DNA of 64,000 bases from Rhizomys pruinosus (GCA_009823505.1 VZQC01006609.1:525372-589371); one strand, 5' to 3'; numbered from the stretch's first letter, positions 1 to 10,204 are shown. Numbers and translations: made by a program. Notes: generated from the sequence alone by a model not told the origin.

Positions 1-117
1 ATATTTCTTGGCATCTCTGGTCTCTACCCACTAAGTGCCCGTAACTACTCACCTAAGGAGCCAGGTGCCCCCAAGAGTGTGCCAAACATCACCCCATGTT
101 TCCTAGGGGACAAAATT

Positions 118-545
118 GTCCCTGGCTGACAGACATCAAAGTAGACTATAAAAAGAAAAACCAAATGTCAATGTTAGTAAAAATCAAAAGAGTTATATGA
201 TCTGAAGAGAAACCAGAGTATCAAATGTCAATTTTAGAACTGAAAAGCATAGTAACTAAAATAAGAACTTGCTGAATGTTCTCAGTAAGAGACTAGAGAC
301 AACAGGAAAAGAAAAGTCAAAAAAACCTGAAGATACAGCAAAAGAAATGATGCAAATTGAACAACGGAGAGGAAAAATGGATTGAAGAGATTGAAGAACA
401 TGAATAGATTTCCCAAGGACCATGGAATATTTGAGTTATCAGAGTTGCGGGAGGAGGAAAGGACTGCTATGTTAAAGGTTATTCTGGAAAATGATACCTA
501 AGAAATTCAGAGCTTGGTGAAAGCCATCAGCCTACAGCTCCAAAA
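118..545 (+). mobile_element. Old L1M LINE fragment (ORF1 region)
   Basis: A-rich plus-strand sequence whose order of phrases (an 'aactgaaaagcatagtaact' stretch, then 'gaagatacagc', then a 'gaagagattgaagaacatga' type stretch) follows the ORF1 region of old mammalian L1M elements. The frame is full of stops and no ORF1 protein can be read. It is a decayed, non-coding piece. The assignment is from memory of L1M; the left edge is uncertain. Confidence 0.45.
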
Positions 546-625
546 TACAGGCGAAGGCCCGTGTAGGGCTGTGAAAGCCAAACTCTATAAGTCAGGGAAG
601 GAGGGTCTCAATGGGTCAGAAATCA

Positions 626-690
626 AAGTTGTGAGGAGTTATAGAGGGAGACCCCGTCTCAAAACAAAAGAAAAGGAAGGGAGGGTGGAA
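626..690 (+). mobile_element. B1 SINE 3' fragment
   Basis: Only the distal end of a B1 is present: 'agagggagaccccgtctc' followed by an A-rich tail. The 5' Pol III promoter half is missing, so it is a truncated, inactive copy. Confidence 0.45.
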
Positions 691-1069
691 ATAAATTGAG
701 AAAAAGTAACAGTTCCCGGGCAGAAGACCCCAGGGAGGGCCAGAGCCATTCTGAGGAGCATTGTCCCAGGATAGAAGGCTGATACATAGAGACGATCCTC
801 TAGCGACATGGCCAGACACTGGGATGGTTGGTCTGTCAACCTGATCAGATTTGGAACTGCATGGAAGACACACTTCTAGGTGTGTCCTTGAGGGTGTTTC
901 AAAAAATGGAACTGATGAGGGAAGAGCCAACCCTCAACAGCAACAGCAGCTTCCAACTGGCTGCCCAGATGTCAAGCAGTCATGAGAAAAGCGCCCTGCT
1001 TCTTCACTTTGTCTTTCTGAGCCAGTTCCTCTGTGTCTTCTGCTGCTGTCTTCTGACAACATCAGACTC

Positions 1070-1340
1070 CAGCTTCCACCTTTCAGTCTAGACTCAGTAC
1101 CAGGGACTCTCCAGACAGCCTCCAGGCCTTTGGCACAGAATTGGGACTCTGAGGCGTCTAGCCTTGTGAACTGATTGGCTACGCGTTCTCAACCTTTGCA
1201 TCATGCATCTGACGGGACCACGGGGCCCCTATTGTGTAAGTTGATAAATCCTCCTTTACAGTATGCATCTGGTCTACTGGTTCTGTTCCTCCAGAGAACC
1301 CTGCCTAGCACAGAAACAGAAGGATCATTTATTATAGCGC
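1070..1340 (+). mobile_element. Probable MaLR/MLT-type LTR 3' end
   Basis: The segment ends with 'ctggttctgttcctccagag' and 'aaccctgcctagcacag', matching the typical end of old MaLR-type LTRs, in which a 'ttggttctgtttctctggag' run precedes 'aaccctgactaatac'. Upstream 'ttgtgaactgattgg' and 'gataaatcctcctttaca' fit the region just before it. It is ancient, diverged and non-coding. Subfamily not determined. Confidence 0.4.
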
Positions 1341-1614
1341 CCCAAAATGAAATATTTGGATGAAAACTAACAAAGCAGGGCATGTACTTAACTACAAAGA
1401 AAAAGATTAATGTTAAAGAAAGCCCAATAAGACGTTATATTTTAAACGTAATATCCAACAGTATTTATGTTAGAAGACTCAAAATAGTAGATAGCAATCT
1501 CTACCAACTAATCAATAGAGTGTAGCTCCCATCAAAGCGCCCACCACTTTTATGCAGAGACAAACTGTCCTAGCTGTTTCCTATCACTGTGATGAAATAC
1601 CCCAACTAAAGCAA

Positions 1615-2012
1615 CTGTTCAATCGCTGTGACAAAACACTCCTACCAGTACCAGCTTGAGGAGGAACAGGTTTATTCTGCTCACAGCTCCTGGGTCACAG
1701 TTCATCACTGAGGGAGCCCAAAATGGGAACTCAGGGCAGGAACCTGGAGGCAGTAGATGAAGCACAGGCCATGGAGGAATGCTGCTTACTGGCTTGCTCC
1801 CCTGGTCCATGCCCAGCCTGCTTTCTTATATAATACAGAACATCCTGCCCAGAGGTGGCACTACCCACAGCAGGCTGGACCCTCCATCACTCAACATTCA
1901 AGAAAATACTATATAGACATGGCCACAGGCCAGTCCAATGGAGGCAATTCTCCAACTGAGGCTCCCTCAACCCAAGTATGTTGAGTTGGCCCTAACGCTA
2001 TCCAGCACAGCA
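1615..2012 (+). mobile_element. Rodent LTR-like repeat, family A
   Basis: Contains the order 'ctgtgacaaaacactc', 'aggaacaggtttatt', 'ctgggtcacagttcatcact', 'cagggcaggaacctggaggc', 'ggccatggaggaatgctgct', 'ccacaggccagtccaatgg', 'gaggctccctcaaccca', 'tatccagcacag'. The same order recurs at 60443-60807, so this is one dispersed family. It lacks coding capacity. Name not assigned with certainty. Confidence 0.6.
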
Positions 2013-2378
2013 ACTTTAAGGAGAAAGGTTTATTCAGCTGGAATTCCAAGTTACAGTTCATCATCGAGGGGCAAGTCAAGGCGAGAACTTAAAGCAGCTC
2101 GTGGCATCACGTGCACAGTCCAGAGCAGAGGGAGGTGAATGCGTGCTTAGCGCACAGCTAGATTTCTTTACTCTTACAGAATTCAGAACCCAAACCTAAG
2201 GAACGGTGCTATCTGAGAGGGGTGGGTCTTCCCGCCTCGCCTTGATTAGCACAATCAAGACACTCCCCTCTCCAGACACGTCCGCAGGCCTGCCTTGTCT
2301 ACACAATTCCTCACTGAGACTCTCTTCCCAGATGAATCTAAGTTGTGTCAAGTTGACAATTAAAACTCACTATTGCAT
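2013..2378 (+). mobile_element. Rodent LTR-like repeat, family B
   Basis: Starts with an 'aaggagaaaggtttattcag' type head, continues through 'agttcatcatcgaggggcaa', 'gggtgggtcttcccgcctcg' and ends with 'tgtgtcaagttgacaattaa'. A related copy lies at 6775-7115. It directly abuts the family A copy on its left, so the two may be parts of one element or a nested insertion. Confidence 0.5.
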
Positions 2379-2415
2379 AAGCTGATTCAAAATTTATAAT
2401 TTATGTGTTTAGTAT

Positions 2416-2418
<3 letters not shown>

Positions 2419-2454
<36 letters not shown>
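2419..2454. repeat. (GT)18 microsatellite
   Basis: Perfect dinucleotide run of 36 bases. It sits where the CA-rich tail of the adjacent minus-strand B3-like SINE is expected, so it probably grew from that tail. Confidence 0.95.
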
Positions 2455-2457
<3 letters not shown>

Positions 2458-2612
2458 GCGTGCATACCACAGCATATGTGTGGAGGTCAGAGCACAGCTA
2501 GAGTCAGTTATCTCCTTTCCATCTTTATGTGGGTTCTAGATACTTGGACTCGTTTGCTCAGGCTGGTACAACATTCTCTTACCTGCTCTGCCATCTTTCC
2601 ACCTGACACAGG
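2455..2612 (-). mobile_element. B3-like SINE, antisense
   Basis: Plus strand reads 'atgtgtggaggtcagagcac', then 'atctttatgtgggttctaga', then 'cctgctctgccatctttcc', which is the reverse complement order of a B3 SINE, with the GT array as its tail. Diverged and presumably inactive. Confidence 0.55.
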
Positions 2613-2791
2613 CTGATTTTAAATTGTACACAGCACAGCAATGGAATGAAGGAAAAGAAGAATGGAGCTATGGAAGGAGCATTGCTTGGTTTTAAGTCTT
2701 GCTCTAAAGCTGGGGTAATGAGATGACATAATGCTGACAGATGGCACAAGGCACAGCCATGGGACAGAAGAAAACACTACGAATGGACTCA

Positions 2792-2885
2792 CATGGGGAT
2801 TTGGTGTGGCACAGTAGCAGAGCACTTGCCCAGCATGTGAGAGGCTCTGGGCTCAATCCCAGCACCACCAAAAAGAAAAATATAA
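2792..2885 (+). mobile_element. ID-type SINE
   Basis: tRNA-Ala-derived head seen as 'ggcacagtagcagagcactt', then 'gcccagcatgtgagaggctc', then 'gggctcaatcccagcaccac', followed by an A-rich tail. ID elements are transcribed by Pol III through A and B boxes; the B-box-like 'ggctcaatccc' is still visible, with substitutions. Confidence 0.7.
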
Positions 2886-2933
2886 AAGGAAGAAAGAAAA
2901 GACATGCCTACAGAAATATAGCCAATAGATAGG

Positions 2934-2978
2934 TCTTCCTTCCTTCCTTCCTTCCTTCCTTCCTTCCTTCCTTCCTTC

Positions 2979-3065
<87 letters not shown>

Positions 3066-3068
3066 TCC
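2934..3068. repeat. Pyrimidine tetranucleotide array (TTCC)n(TTTC)n
   Basis: 135 bases of uninterrupted pyrimidine: about 11 TTCC units, then about 22 TTTC units. Unlike the arrays at 25.3, 30.2 and 41.8 kb it is in the pyrimidine orientation and is not clearly attached to a SINE tail. Confidence 0.95.
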
Positions 3069-3397
3069 AAAAGTAGTTGAGTAGAGAAGCACAGCATTTA
3101 AAGGAATGGCTTTGGGACGATGGTACACTTATAAGCAAAAGGTGAATCCCAGCCTCATAGCTCAGACAAATGGATGGCGATCTAACTACAAACATAATCC
3201 TCCAACATCTTTAAGGGAAAAAAATCATGAGATAGAATTCACTCAGCTTAATGCCTTTGAGATTCATCCAAAGACACGAAGCCAAGAATATGGTTTAGAG
3301 AAAAAAACAAAGTATGAAAGTATCATCAAAAGAATAACACACATGCAGTTTGACACATTTGCCAAAGAACCTCTGTCCACAATATATAACATGTTCT
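3069..3397. other. Unrecognised AT-rich stretch
   Basis: AT-rich sequence with one 97-codon plus-strand frame (3106-3399) lacking any recognisable domain. Its position just before L1-derived sequence makes an old LINE origin possible, but I could not match specific phrases. Confidence 0.3.
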
Positions 3398-3411
3398 AAA
3401 GATTCAATAGT

Positions 3412-3550
3412 AAAGCTGGCCTTGGCAATACATTTCTGTAATCCCAGCGTGTGGGGAGGCAGAGGCAGAAGGATCACTGTAAGTTTGAGGCCAGTCATGG
3501 CTGGGGCTACGTGGTAAGACCCTGTCTCAAAAAAAAAAAAAGAAAAAAAA
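3412..3550 (+). mobile_element. B1 SINE with TSD
   Basis: Diverged B1 in sense orientation ending in 'agaccctgtctc' and a mixed A tail. A 14-base TSD, 'aaagattcaatagt', is found at 3398-3411 and 3551-3564, confirming retroposition. Confidence 0.85.
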
Positions 3551-3589
3551 AAAGATTCAATAGTTAGAGAACAAACAAGGAAAATAATA

Positions 3590-3845
3590 TAGACACATGA
3601 ATTAATAGACATATCCTTTCAAGAGGAGTAAAGGTGGCAGATAAAGGCGTGAAAGTACTCTCAATATCTTCAGTGTCTTGAGAAATGCAAATTAAAGCTA
3701 CACGCTTGTCAGAGTGACTGACATAATAATAACAATTAAGCCAAACAAGGGACCACATTATGACGGGGTGTGGAACAGTTGGAATCTCAAATGTTTCTGA
3801 TGCTAATATAGAACACAGCAGCCACTCTGGGGGGCAAGTTTGGTA
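3590..3845 (+). mobile_element. Old L1M fragment, ORF2 3' region, part 1
   Basis: 'gagaaatgcaaattaaagct', 'ggaacagttggaatctcaaa' and 'cactctggggggcaagtttg' follow the order near the end of L1M ORF2. The element is interrupted by B1 copies at 3880-4203 and continues at 4204. Decayed, no intact frame. Confidence 0.65.
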
Positions 3846-3879
3846 TTTTGTTTATTTATCGTTTTGTTGTTGGTGTTTC

Positions 3880-4020
3880 TTTGTGAGACAGGGTCTCCCT
3901 ATAGCCACGGCTGGCTTGGAACTCACTATGTAGATCAGGTTGGCCTCTAGCTCCCAGAGATCCACCTGTCTCTGTCTCCTGAGTGCTGGGATTAAAGGTG
4001 TGTGCCACCATGCCAGGCTT
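3880..4020 (-). mobile_element. B1 SINE, antisense
   Basis: 'gagacagggtctccctatag' through 'gctgggattaaaggtgtgtg' and 'ccaccatgccaggct' is the reverse complement of a nearly complete B1. It is inserted in the L1M fragment. Confidence 0.85.
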
Positions 4021-4029
4021 TGTTTTGTT

Positions 4030-4203
4030 TTGATTTGTTTGTTTTGTTTTGAGTCAAGAGTCTCACTGTGTAATCCAAGCTGGCCTGGAACTCACTATGT
4101 AGACAAAGTTGGCCTGGAACTCACAGAGATCCTCTTACTACGCCCCCCCCCCCCAACACACACACACTGGGAGTAAAGGCATGGACCACCATGACTTGCT
4201 TAT
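4030..4203 (-). mobile_element. Second B1 SINE, antisense, with poly-C and (CA) interruption
   Basis: 'caagagtctcactgtgtaat', 'gtagacaaagttggcctgga' and 'gggagtaaaggcatggacca' mark an antisense B1. Its middle is interrupted by a 12-base C run (about 4143-4154) and a short CA run. Confidence 0.75.
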
Positions 4204-4830
4204 ATTTTCTTATAAAACTAAACATACAGCTGCCATTTGCCCCAGCAATTCAACTCTTTGTCCTTTGCTCTAGAAAAATAAAAAACTGATATTCCCAGGG
4301 AAAAAAAAAAACTGTCTATAAATGTTAAAGGAAGCTCTCTATTCCATAATTGTCCTAAGTGGGAAGCCATCCAAGTAGACTTGAGTGAGTGAATGGATGA
4401 ACAAATTGTGGTAGGTCCATATAGTGGAATGCTAGTCAGCAAGGAAAAGGAACAACTGATTCAAAGGTAGTGACTTGCATGGGTTTTAAAGGCATTATGT
4501 TGAGTGAAAGAAGGCAATATCAGAGGGACACACTGTGTGTGACTTCCCATGTAGGACATCCTGAAAAAGTTAAAATGATAGCGCTGGAGAACAGATCAGT
4601 GGTTACCATGGAGATGTCACCAGAAAGGGACAGCATGGGGAAGTTTGGAGTTTTATAGAACTCCAATTATGCTGGCATTATCACAAATCTCTATATATAT
4701 GTTAAAATTCACAAAACATTATTTCACAATGTATATGTATATCAAATTACCAAGTTGTACAACCTAAATATATGCATTTTTAAAACTGACAACTCTATTT
4801 CACAAAGGGAAAAAAAAAATCCACAGAACT
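4204..4830 (+). mobile_element. Old L1M fragment, part 2 (ORF2 end and 3' UTR)
   Basis: 'gccccagcaattcaactctt', 'gatgaacaaattgtggtagg', 'attatgttgagtgaaagaag' and 'cagatcagtggttaccatgg' are the classic phrases of the L1M ORF2 3' end. It resumes the 3590-3845 fragment. The element is a DNA fossil and encodes nothing. Confidence 0.75.
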
Positions 4831-5019
4831 GTGTACCAGTTTTACTGTCTGATAATTTAAAGGTAAATGAATATTAAAAGCCCCCCACTCCCGGGTTCCA
4901 GGCATAGTGTTTGATGGCTGCATTCTTGGATGCATTCTACCCTGAGTTTTTATGGATTCCACCGCCTCACATTCAACTGTGATAGAAAATATTTGGAAAA
5001 ATGAGCAGTGTGTTCATGC

Positions 5020-5290
5020 AGAACACGAACAGACTTTTTCCCTTCCAGACATTTCCTAAACAACATAACACCTATTTTTGTGGCATTTACAGTGCATTTG
5101 GTATTAATTGCAAATAATCCACAAATGATTTAAAGTCTATAGGAGGAGGTGCCCGGAGTATATGCAAATATTGTCTTTTATGGAAGGAACTTGAGTGGCT
5201 GGGGAATTTGGTCTCCTAGAGGTCCTGAAGTCAACCTCCTCAGGAAGTGATGACTGTTTTAACCCGCTCACCTGTTGCTTAGCAACAAAG
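5020..5290. promoter_or_regulatory. Candidate conserved non-coding block (octamer, RFX-like palindrome)
   Basis: Unique AT-rich block without repeat features. It contains 'ggtattaattgcaaataatc', a perfect POU octamer ATGCAAAT at 5162-5169, and the RFX-like palindrome at 5274-5286. Enhancer function is inferred from motif composition only; no conservation data were available. Confidence 0.35.
5274..5286. promoter_or_regulatory. RFX/X-box-like palindrome
   Basis: GTTGCTTAGCAAC: two perfect 6-base inverted arms around one central base. This agrees with the symmetrical EF-C/RFX1 class of X-box sites. A 13-base palindromic match is unlikely by chance but occupancy is unproven. Confidence 0.5.
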
Positions 5291-5439
5291 CCTAGGCCTT
5301 TCTACAATCATGTGAGGTGCTTCCAAATCAGAACAGAAGTTTCTTGAAATTAGGACTTTGGCCCCCTTCCCCCTGTGGGTCTGTGACCCTTCCCAGAATT
5401 CTCCTTTCATCTTGCCCTCTTCCTCCTCCTCTTTGTTTT

Positions 5440-5790
5440 CTTTCATTGTGCGTGTACTTGTGTGTTCATATGTGTACATGTGTGTGCACTAACTCCTGTG
5501 GGTGTGGGTTTACATGCGCGTGCGTGCATATGGAGGCAGAAGTTGACCCTGGATGTGGCCCTTCAGGTCCTGTCCACCTTATCTTATGAGACAGGGTTTC
5601 TCTGGCCCTGGAACGTACCAGTTAGGAGGGGCTGACGGTCCAGAGGTCCCTGGGAATCTGCCTGTCTTCATCTCTCTGACACTGGGAACCCAACTTTTTT
5701 TTTCTTATCTACTAGGGATCAGTCAGGTCCTTATGCTTGGATAGCAAGTACTTCACCAACTGAACCACCTCCTCAACTCTTCTTTTTTTC
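5440..5790 (-). mobile_element. Composite rodent SINE (B3/B4-like), antisense
   Basis: GT-rich tail, then 'atatggaggcagaagttgac', a B1-like 'gagacagggtttctctggcc', and a tRNA-like end 'tcaccaactgaaccacctcc'. The same order appears antisense at 18105-18395 and 27990-28195 and sense at 15744-16074 and 20818-21093. Confidence 0.55.
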
Positions 5791-5954
5791 CTTTCTCCTT
5801 TTCCTTATGGGAGCCCTCCCCAAGACAGCAGTCATTCAGAAGCCCATCCTGGGTCCCAGACCTGGTCCCCTCCTAGAGTCTCCGTGACCTACAGAGACCC
5901 AAGAGGTGGGCAGTGGGCCTGAGACATGAGTGTCATGTGAGGTAATAAGAGCCT

Positions 5955-6080
5955 TTAGATTTCTTACTTTATCATCGCAGAACAAAGACCAGGAAATGGA
6001 GGCTCAAAAAGGCCCACAGCTACGGTGCAAGTCTGTGCGAGGGCCAGGACTGGAAGCCAGCCCACGAGCCTGAGCCCTGG
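5955..6080 (-). mobile_element. MIR fragment, antisense
   Basis: 'aggaaatggaggctcaaaaa' followed by 'ggactggaagccagcccacg' fits the antisense MIR core order (oligomer 'gaaactgaggctcagagagg', later 'gaacccaggc'). Ancient and diverged. Confidence 0.45.
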
Positions 6081-6150
6081 AGGGCTTGTGCTTCCCATCG
6101 CAGGCTCCAGAGCTTCCCTTCATAGTGTCCTCTCTGTCACACAGGAGTCT

Positions 6151-6270
6151 TGTGGTGGTTTGAATGAAAATGTCCCCCATAGCCGGGCTTGGTGGCTCAC
6201 GCCTTTAATCCTAGCACTTGGGAGGACAGCTGGGGCTACAGGGAGACCCTGTCTAGAAAAAGACGCAAAA

Positions 6271-6303
<33 letters not shown>

Positions 6304-6634
6304 TGTCCCCCATAGGCTTCAAGTATTCAGATATTTTGTCCCCAGTTGGTGGCGCTGTTTTGGGACATCTTAGAAGGCGTGGCCATGCTGGAGAGAGTAT
6401 GTCATTGGGGGTGGGCTTAGTGAGTTCAACAAGCCTTGCCAGTCAGCAGTTGCTCTCTCTCAGCTTCCAGCTTCCGGTGCTCCGGCTTTCTGCTCCAGCT
6501 CCTGCCACCATGCCTCCCGCCACAATGGACTCTAATTCCCGGGAATGTCAATCGTAAGCTCAAATAAACTCTTCCTTTTATAAGTTCCCTTGGTCATGGG
6601 GTTTTATCACAGCAACAGAAAAGTGACTAATACA
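6151..6634 (+). mobile_element. Solo LTR, ORR1/MT-like (ERVL-MaLR), split by a B1
   Basis: Begins 'tgtggtggtttgaatg' and ends 'aagtgactaataca', the TG...CA ends of an LTR; possible 5-base flanks 'agtct'/'agtcc'. Internal 'tcaaataaactcttcctttt' supplies the polyadenylation region. A B1 at 6183-6298 interrupts it. A relative lies at 14493-14862. Solo LTR, no internal genes. Confidence 0.7.
6183..6298 (+). mobile_element. Internally deleted B1 inserted in the LTR
   Basis: Sense B1 from 'ccgggcttggtggctcacgc' to 'agggagaccctgtc', lacking most of the middle (it jumps from 'cttgggagg' to 'acagctggggctacag'). The TSD 'gaaaatgtcccccatag' occurs at 6166-6182 and 6299-6315, so the B1 is younger than the LTR. 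Confidence 0.9.
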
Positions 6635-6774
6635 AGTCCCCTTCCTGCAGGTGATGACTTTGAACTATGCTCCAATCAGTCTCTCTCAAACTCTGGACGC
6701 ACCAGGCTGCACAGGGTGCTGGAAAATTAAAAGCCTCCAAATCAAGCCACCTTCTTTCCTACTTGTTCATTACT

Positions 6775-7115
6775 TTCTTCATTGCTGTAGAAACACCTGA
6801 TTAGGAACAACCTAATGAAGGGTCGATGTGGACTTAACAGTGTGGAAATGGAAAACAGTCCATTATGGCGGGGCAGGGGTAGAGGCAGGAGCAGAGGCAG
6901 ATAGTCACGTGGCGTCTGCAGTTGGGAAGCAGAGGTAAACGTTGGTGCTCAGCCGTATCCCGCAGAGTGGTGACTGACGCCCACAGTTGAGGTGGGAAAT
7001 CTTCCCACCTCGATTACCCTAATCCCGAAACACCCTCCTAGACCAGCCCAGTGGTTTACGTCCTTGGTGAACTTGGATCTTGCCAAGCTGACAGTCAATA
7101 TTAGCCATTACAAGG
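6775..7115 (+). mobile_element. Rodent LTR-like repeat, family B
   Basis: 'attgctgtagaaacacctga', 'gtccattatggcggggcagg', 'aatcttcccacctcgattac' and 'cttgccaagctgacagtcaa' follow the same order as 2013-2378. Non-coding. Confidence 0.5.
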
Positions 7116-7774
7116 CTCCTTCCCAGGCATCTCATCTTGCTTCTCCCCAACTTAGAAACCTGGTTCCTCCCTGTTTGTCCTTCACAGCCAGCACAGCTCT
7201 GGGAGAGCACCTGGGTCGGGACTCCATTGTCACCAGCTGTGGACTTGGCCCACCCCACCCATCAAGGCTGATCTGATTGAGGTTGTCTATGCTGAAAGCC
7301 TGTCTGTGCTCCCCATGGCTTAGAAAGAAAGTGGCTGACTATCTCCACATTCTCAGTGGGGCCTCTATGGCTTGATCCAGCCTACAGTTCTGGCTTTACT
7401 ATGTACCTCTATGTCAACCCATTCCTGCTGGAGCCTTGCACGGGTGGTTCCGACTCACCAGAATGCTCCGCCAACCCCAGGTTGAATGATGGCTTCCAAG
7501 AGGCACACCCAGGTGCTTTCCTAGTATGGTGAATGAATGCACCCTTATTTGGAGAAAGGGTATTAGTAGATATAACTAAGGGGCTTAAGATGGAGCTGTA
7601 CTGGTTACCTGGGTGTGTCCTAAATCCCACAAACATCTGAGAGTGATGCAAAGGGAAATTACCAGACTGAAGTGAGATAGCCACAGGCGGGGGTGCCATT
7701 CTCCACCAGACACTGTAGGAGGTCTGAGACAGGTTGTTCCTCAGCGACCTAGAGAAGGCACAGCCTGGTATCAG
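7116..7774. other. Mostly unique sequence
   Basis: No repeat family or gene recognised. Two overlapping frames on opposite strands (6992-7276 plus and 7019-7258 minus) start in the LTR and extend here; neither shows a known domain. Confidence 0.4.
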
Positions 7775-8115
7775 CTTTTTATGGTTCCATCAGGACATAC
7801 CCGCCCACCTCCCCAAAGACCATGTGTTGAGGGATCCCCAGATCCTAGCACTCCAGAGAGGCTTGGCCCAGGAAGGCGCTATCTCCATGGATGGCCTAAC
7901 CCATTGGTGAGCTCTTGGCTCCACGGGCTGCAGGCGGTGGGGCCTAGTTACAGGAAGCAGGTCACTGGGGGCGAGCCATGGAGGCTGCATCCCTCCCTCT
8001 TTCTGGGTCATTCCTCCTTCTTTCTTCTTCCAGTCCTCCACGAGGGAAGCCAGCGTGTGCCATTGCTTGCTCCCATGTGGGCTCAGATGCACCATGGATG
8101 GCAACATTTGAAACG
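7775..8115 (+). mobile_element. Probable MaLR-type LTR (MLT/MST-like), diverged
   Basis: 'aaagaccatgtgttgaggga', 'ggcggtggggcctagttaca', 'ggtcactgggggcgagccat' follow the MaLR LTR order (a 'ggtggggcctaatgggaggt' phrase, then 'gggtcatgggggc'). Assignment is tentative. Confidence 0.45.
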
Positions 8116-8569
8116 ATGAGCTAACAGGTCTGCTCTCCCTTGTGTTCTTCATGCTAATTCCTCACGGGGATGAAAAGTGAGGAACGCATTTCAGCCTTAG
8201 ACTTCTGACCTCTGGACGCTCAGGACACATTTCTGTTGTTCACAACTGCCTCAGGAAACTCATGCACCCAGGACCATACCTTCACAGGGATGCTGGGGAA
8301 ATCCTCTGATCTACATGTTCCCACTGGGAGGGATGGATGTGGACATTGAAGGTTATGGCATCAGGGACAGGTTTCCACCACAGGGGAGGTTGACAAGGCA
8401 CTCTGGGCAAGTGTAGGGCACAGTCTGGCATTACTGAATATGATAGATGCTTACTCTCTGACTCCCCAACCTTTAGAGGACTTTTCTGCAGAGACACCTG
8501 TACAGCCGCAAGCAACAAACCATTGAACACACCCTTAAAGCAACAATTAGAAACAGCCCAGTGCTGGGC

Positions 8570-8742
8570 ATGGTGGCGCACGCCTTTAATCCTAGCACTT
8601 GGGAGGCAGAGGCAGGCAGATCTTTGTGAGTTCAAGGCCAGCCTGGTCTACAGAGTGAGTTCCAGGACAGCTGGGGCTACAGGGAGACCCTGTCTCAAAA
8701 AGACAAAAAACAAAAACAAAAAACAAAACAAAACAAAACAGT
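8570..8742 (+). mobile_element. Full-length B1 SINE
   Basis: 'ctgggcatggtggcgcacgc' to 'agggagaccctgtctcaaaa' is a complete, well preserved B1 with both Pol III boxes recognisable, followed by a (CAAAA)n tail. A good local reference for this genome's B1 type, with 'ggctacagggagaccctgtc' at its 3' end. Confidence 0.95.
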
Positions 8743-8877
8743 ATCCATTTTTAGAGCATGCTGGAATCCGCTGCAACAGTGAACACTGAGGGAGCTCTGG
8801 GGGTGCACAGCATGGATGCACCCAGAATATACAGTGGGGGGCCAAAAAATATTCCCGTGTATGAAGTTTCTTTTTTG

Positions 8878-9021
8878 GCATTTTTGAGACATGGTCTCCC
8901 TTTAGTCCCAGCTGTCCTGGAGCTCACTATGTAGAGCAGGCTGGCCTTGAACTCACAGAGATCCACCTGCCTCTGCCTCCCAAGTGCTAGGATTAAAGGC
9001 ATGCGCCATCACGCCCGGCTC
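8878..9021 (-). mobile_element. Full-length B1 SINE, antisense
   Basis: 'tttgagacatggtctccctt' to 'catgcgccatcacgcccggc' is the reverse complement of B1. A 16-base T run follows on its right side. Confidence 0.92.
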
Positions 9022-9050
9022 TTTTTTTTTTTTTTTTGATGCAGTTTCTT

Positions 9051-9277
9051 TTTTTTTAATTTTATTATTATTTTTTATGTGTATGAGTGTACTGTCTGCA
9101 TGTAGGTTTGTGCACCAGTGTCCCGCAATGCCTCGGAGGTCAGAAGAGGGCGTTGGATTCCCCTGGAACTGGAGCTAAAGACAGTTCTCAGCCGCCATGT
9201 GGGTGCTGGGACCAAACCCGGATCCTCTGCAAGAGCAGTCAGTGCTCCTAACCGCTGAGCCATCTCTCCAGCCCCAG
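9051..9277 (-). mobile_element. B2 SINE, antisense, with TSD and CTCF-like motif
   Basis: Full B2 in reverse: 'tgagccatctctccagcccc' is the tRNA-derived head and 'ttttattattattttttatg' the tail. The TSD 'gatgcagtttctt' is at 9038-9050 and 9278-9290. 'aggtcagaagagggcg' (9137-9152) is the B2 segment known to bind CTCF in rodents. Confidence 0.95.
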
Positions 9278-9290
9278 GATGCAGTTTCTT

Positions 9291-9740
9291 AGAGTTAGTT
9301 AGTGTGCAGTGGTCCCTGGTGGGGACCGAGGGTGTTTTCTACCAGCTTCCACACCATGCCACTGGTGATGAGATGGATCATGACATAGAGATAGTCAAGT
9401 TATGGTCACCTGAACCTGCTGTGTATCAGCGTCAACCTGGAGCTTGTCAAAAGCACCCAGACATCCACAGACATTCAGCACCCATTTGGTGCAGGCCAGA
9501 GAAGAGCATGGGTGAGACGCCAAGTAGCATGCAGAGCCACTCTTCCAACTCTGGCTGCACACAGAGGTGCATTTTCTCTGTATTCTAGACTTTTCTTGTT
9601 ATGCAACCCACGTTTCTTTGTAGGTATGAGGAGGTACACATGCAGGAAATAAAATCAAGAGAGTGTGCCGTGGGAAAGCTGAGCTGAGAAAGAAGGGGTC
9701 AGGGAAGAGAGAGCCAGGAACCAGAAACAGTCCTAAAAAT
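9291..9740. other. Unrecognised sequence
   Basis: No repeat family recognised. A 94-codon frame at 9304-9588 has no known domain and no convincing flanking splice signals. Confidence 0.35.
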
Positions 9741-9745
9741 ACTTC

Positions 9746-10173
9746 CTGTCAGCCAGGAAGCTAGGCTGCTGCAGGGCCTGTCAGCCAGCACAGCAGGCGG
9801 TGGACACCGGTGGTCGCCGGTGGTCAGTCTGTCAGCCGTCTGTCGGCACAGGGTCAGTCAGGCAGCAAGCGGCGCAGCCAGCTAAGCAGTGGTCAGCCTG
9901 TCAGTTGCCAGTCAGTCTGGTGTCACCGGGCAGGCTTGGTCTGCCTTCAAGCAGCCAGCAAGTTGGCTCATTAGCATGGCGATCGGCAGCTGAGTCTGCC
10001 AAGGTTTAGTTACTGCCGTCAGGCAGTCCATCAGTCATCCTAACCTGGTCCACCGATGCTTGCTGAGATGATTGGTATGAGATGACACAGTGCTGAGTGG
10101 TCAGCAGTCAGCCTATCAGCTGGCCAGTCTGTCAGTCAGCTGGTTAGGTGGTCAGTCATTACATCTACTAGAA

Positions 10174-10204
<31 letters not shown>

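Noticed and set aside
2789..3195. Lys/Glu/Arg-rich frames at 2789-3195 and like frames at 25153-25460, 30204-30445 and 41734-42127
   Set aside because: Translated tetranucleotide arrays.
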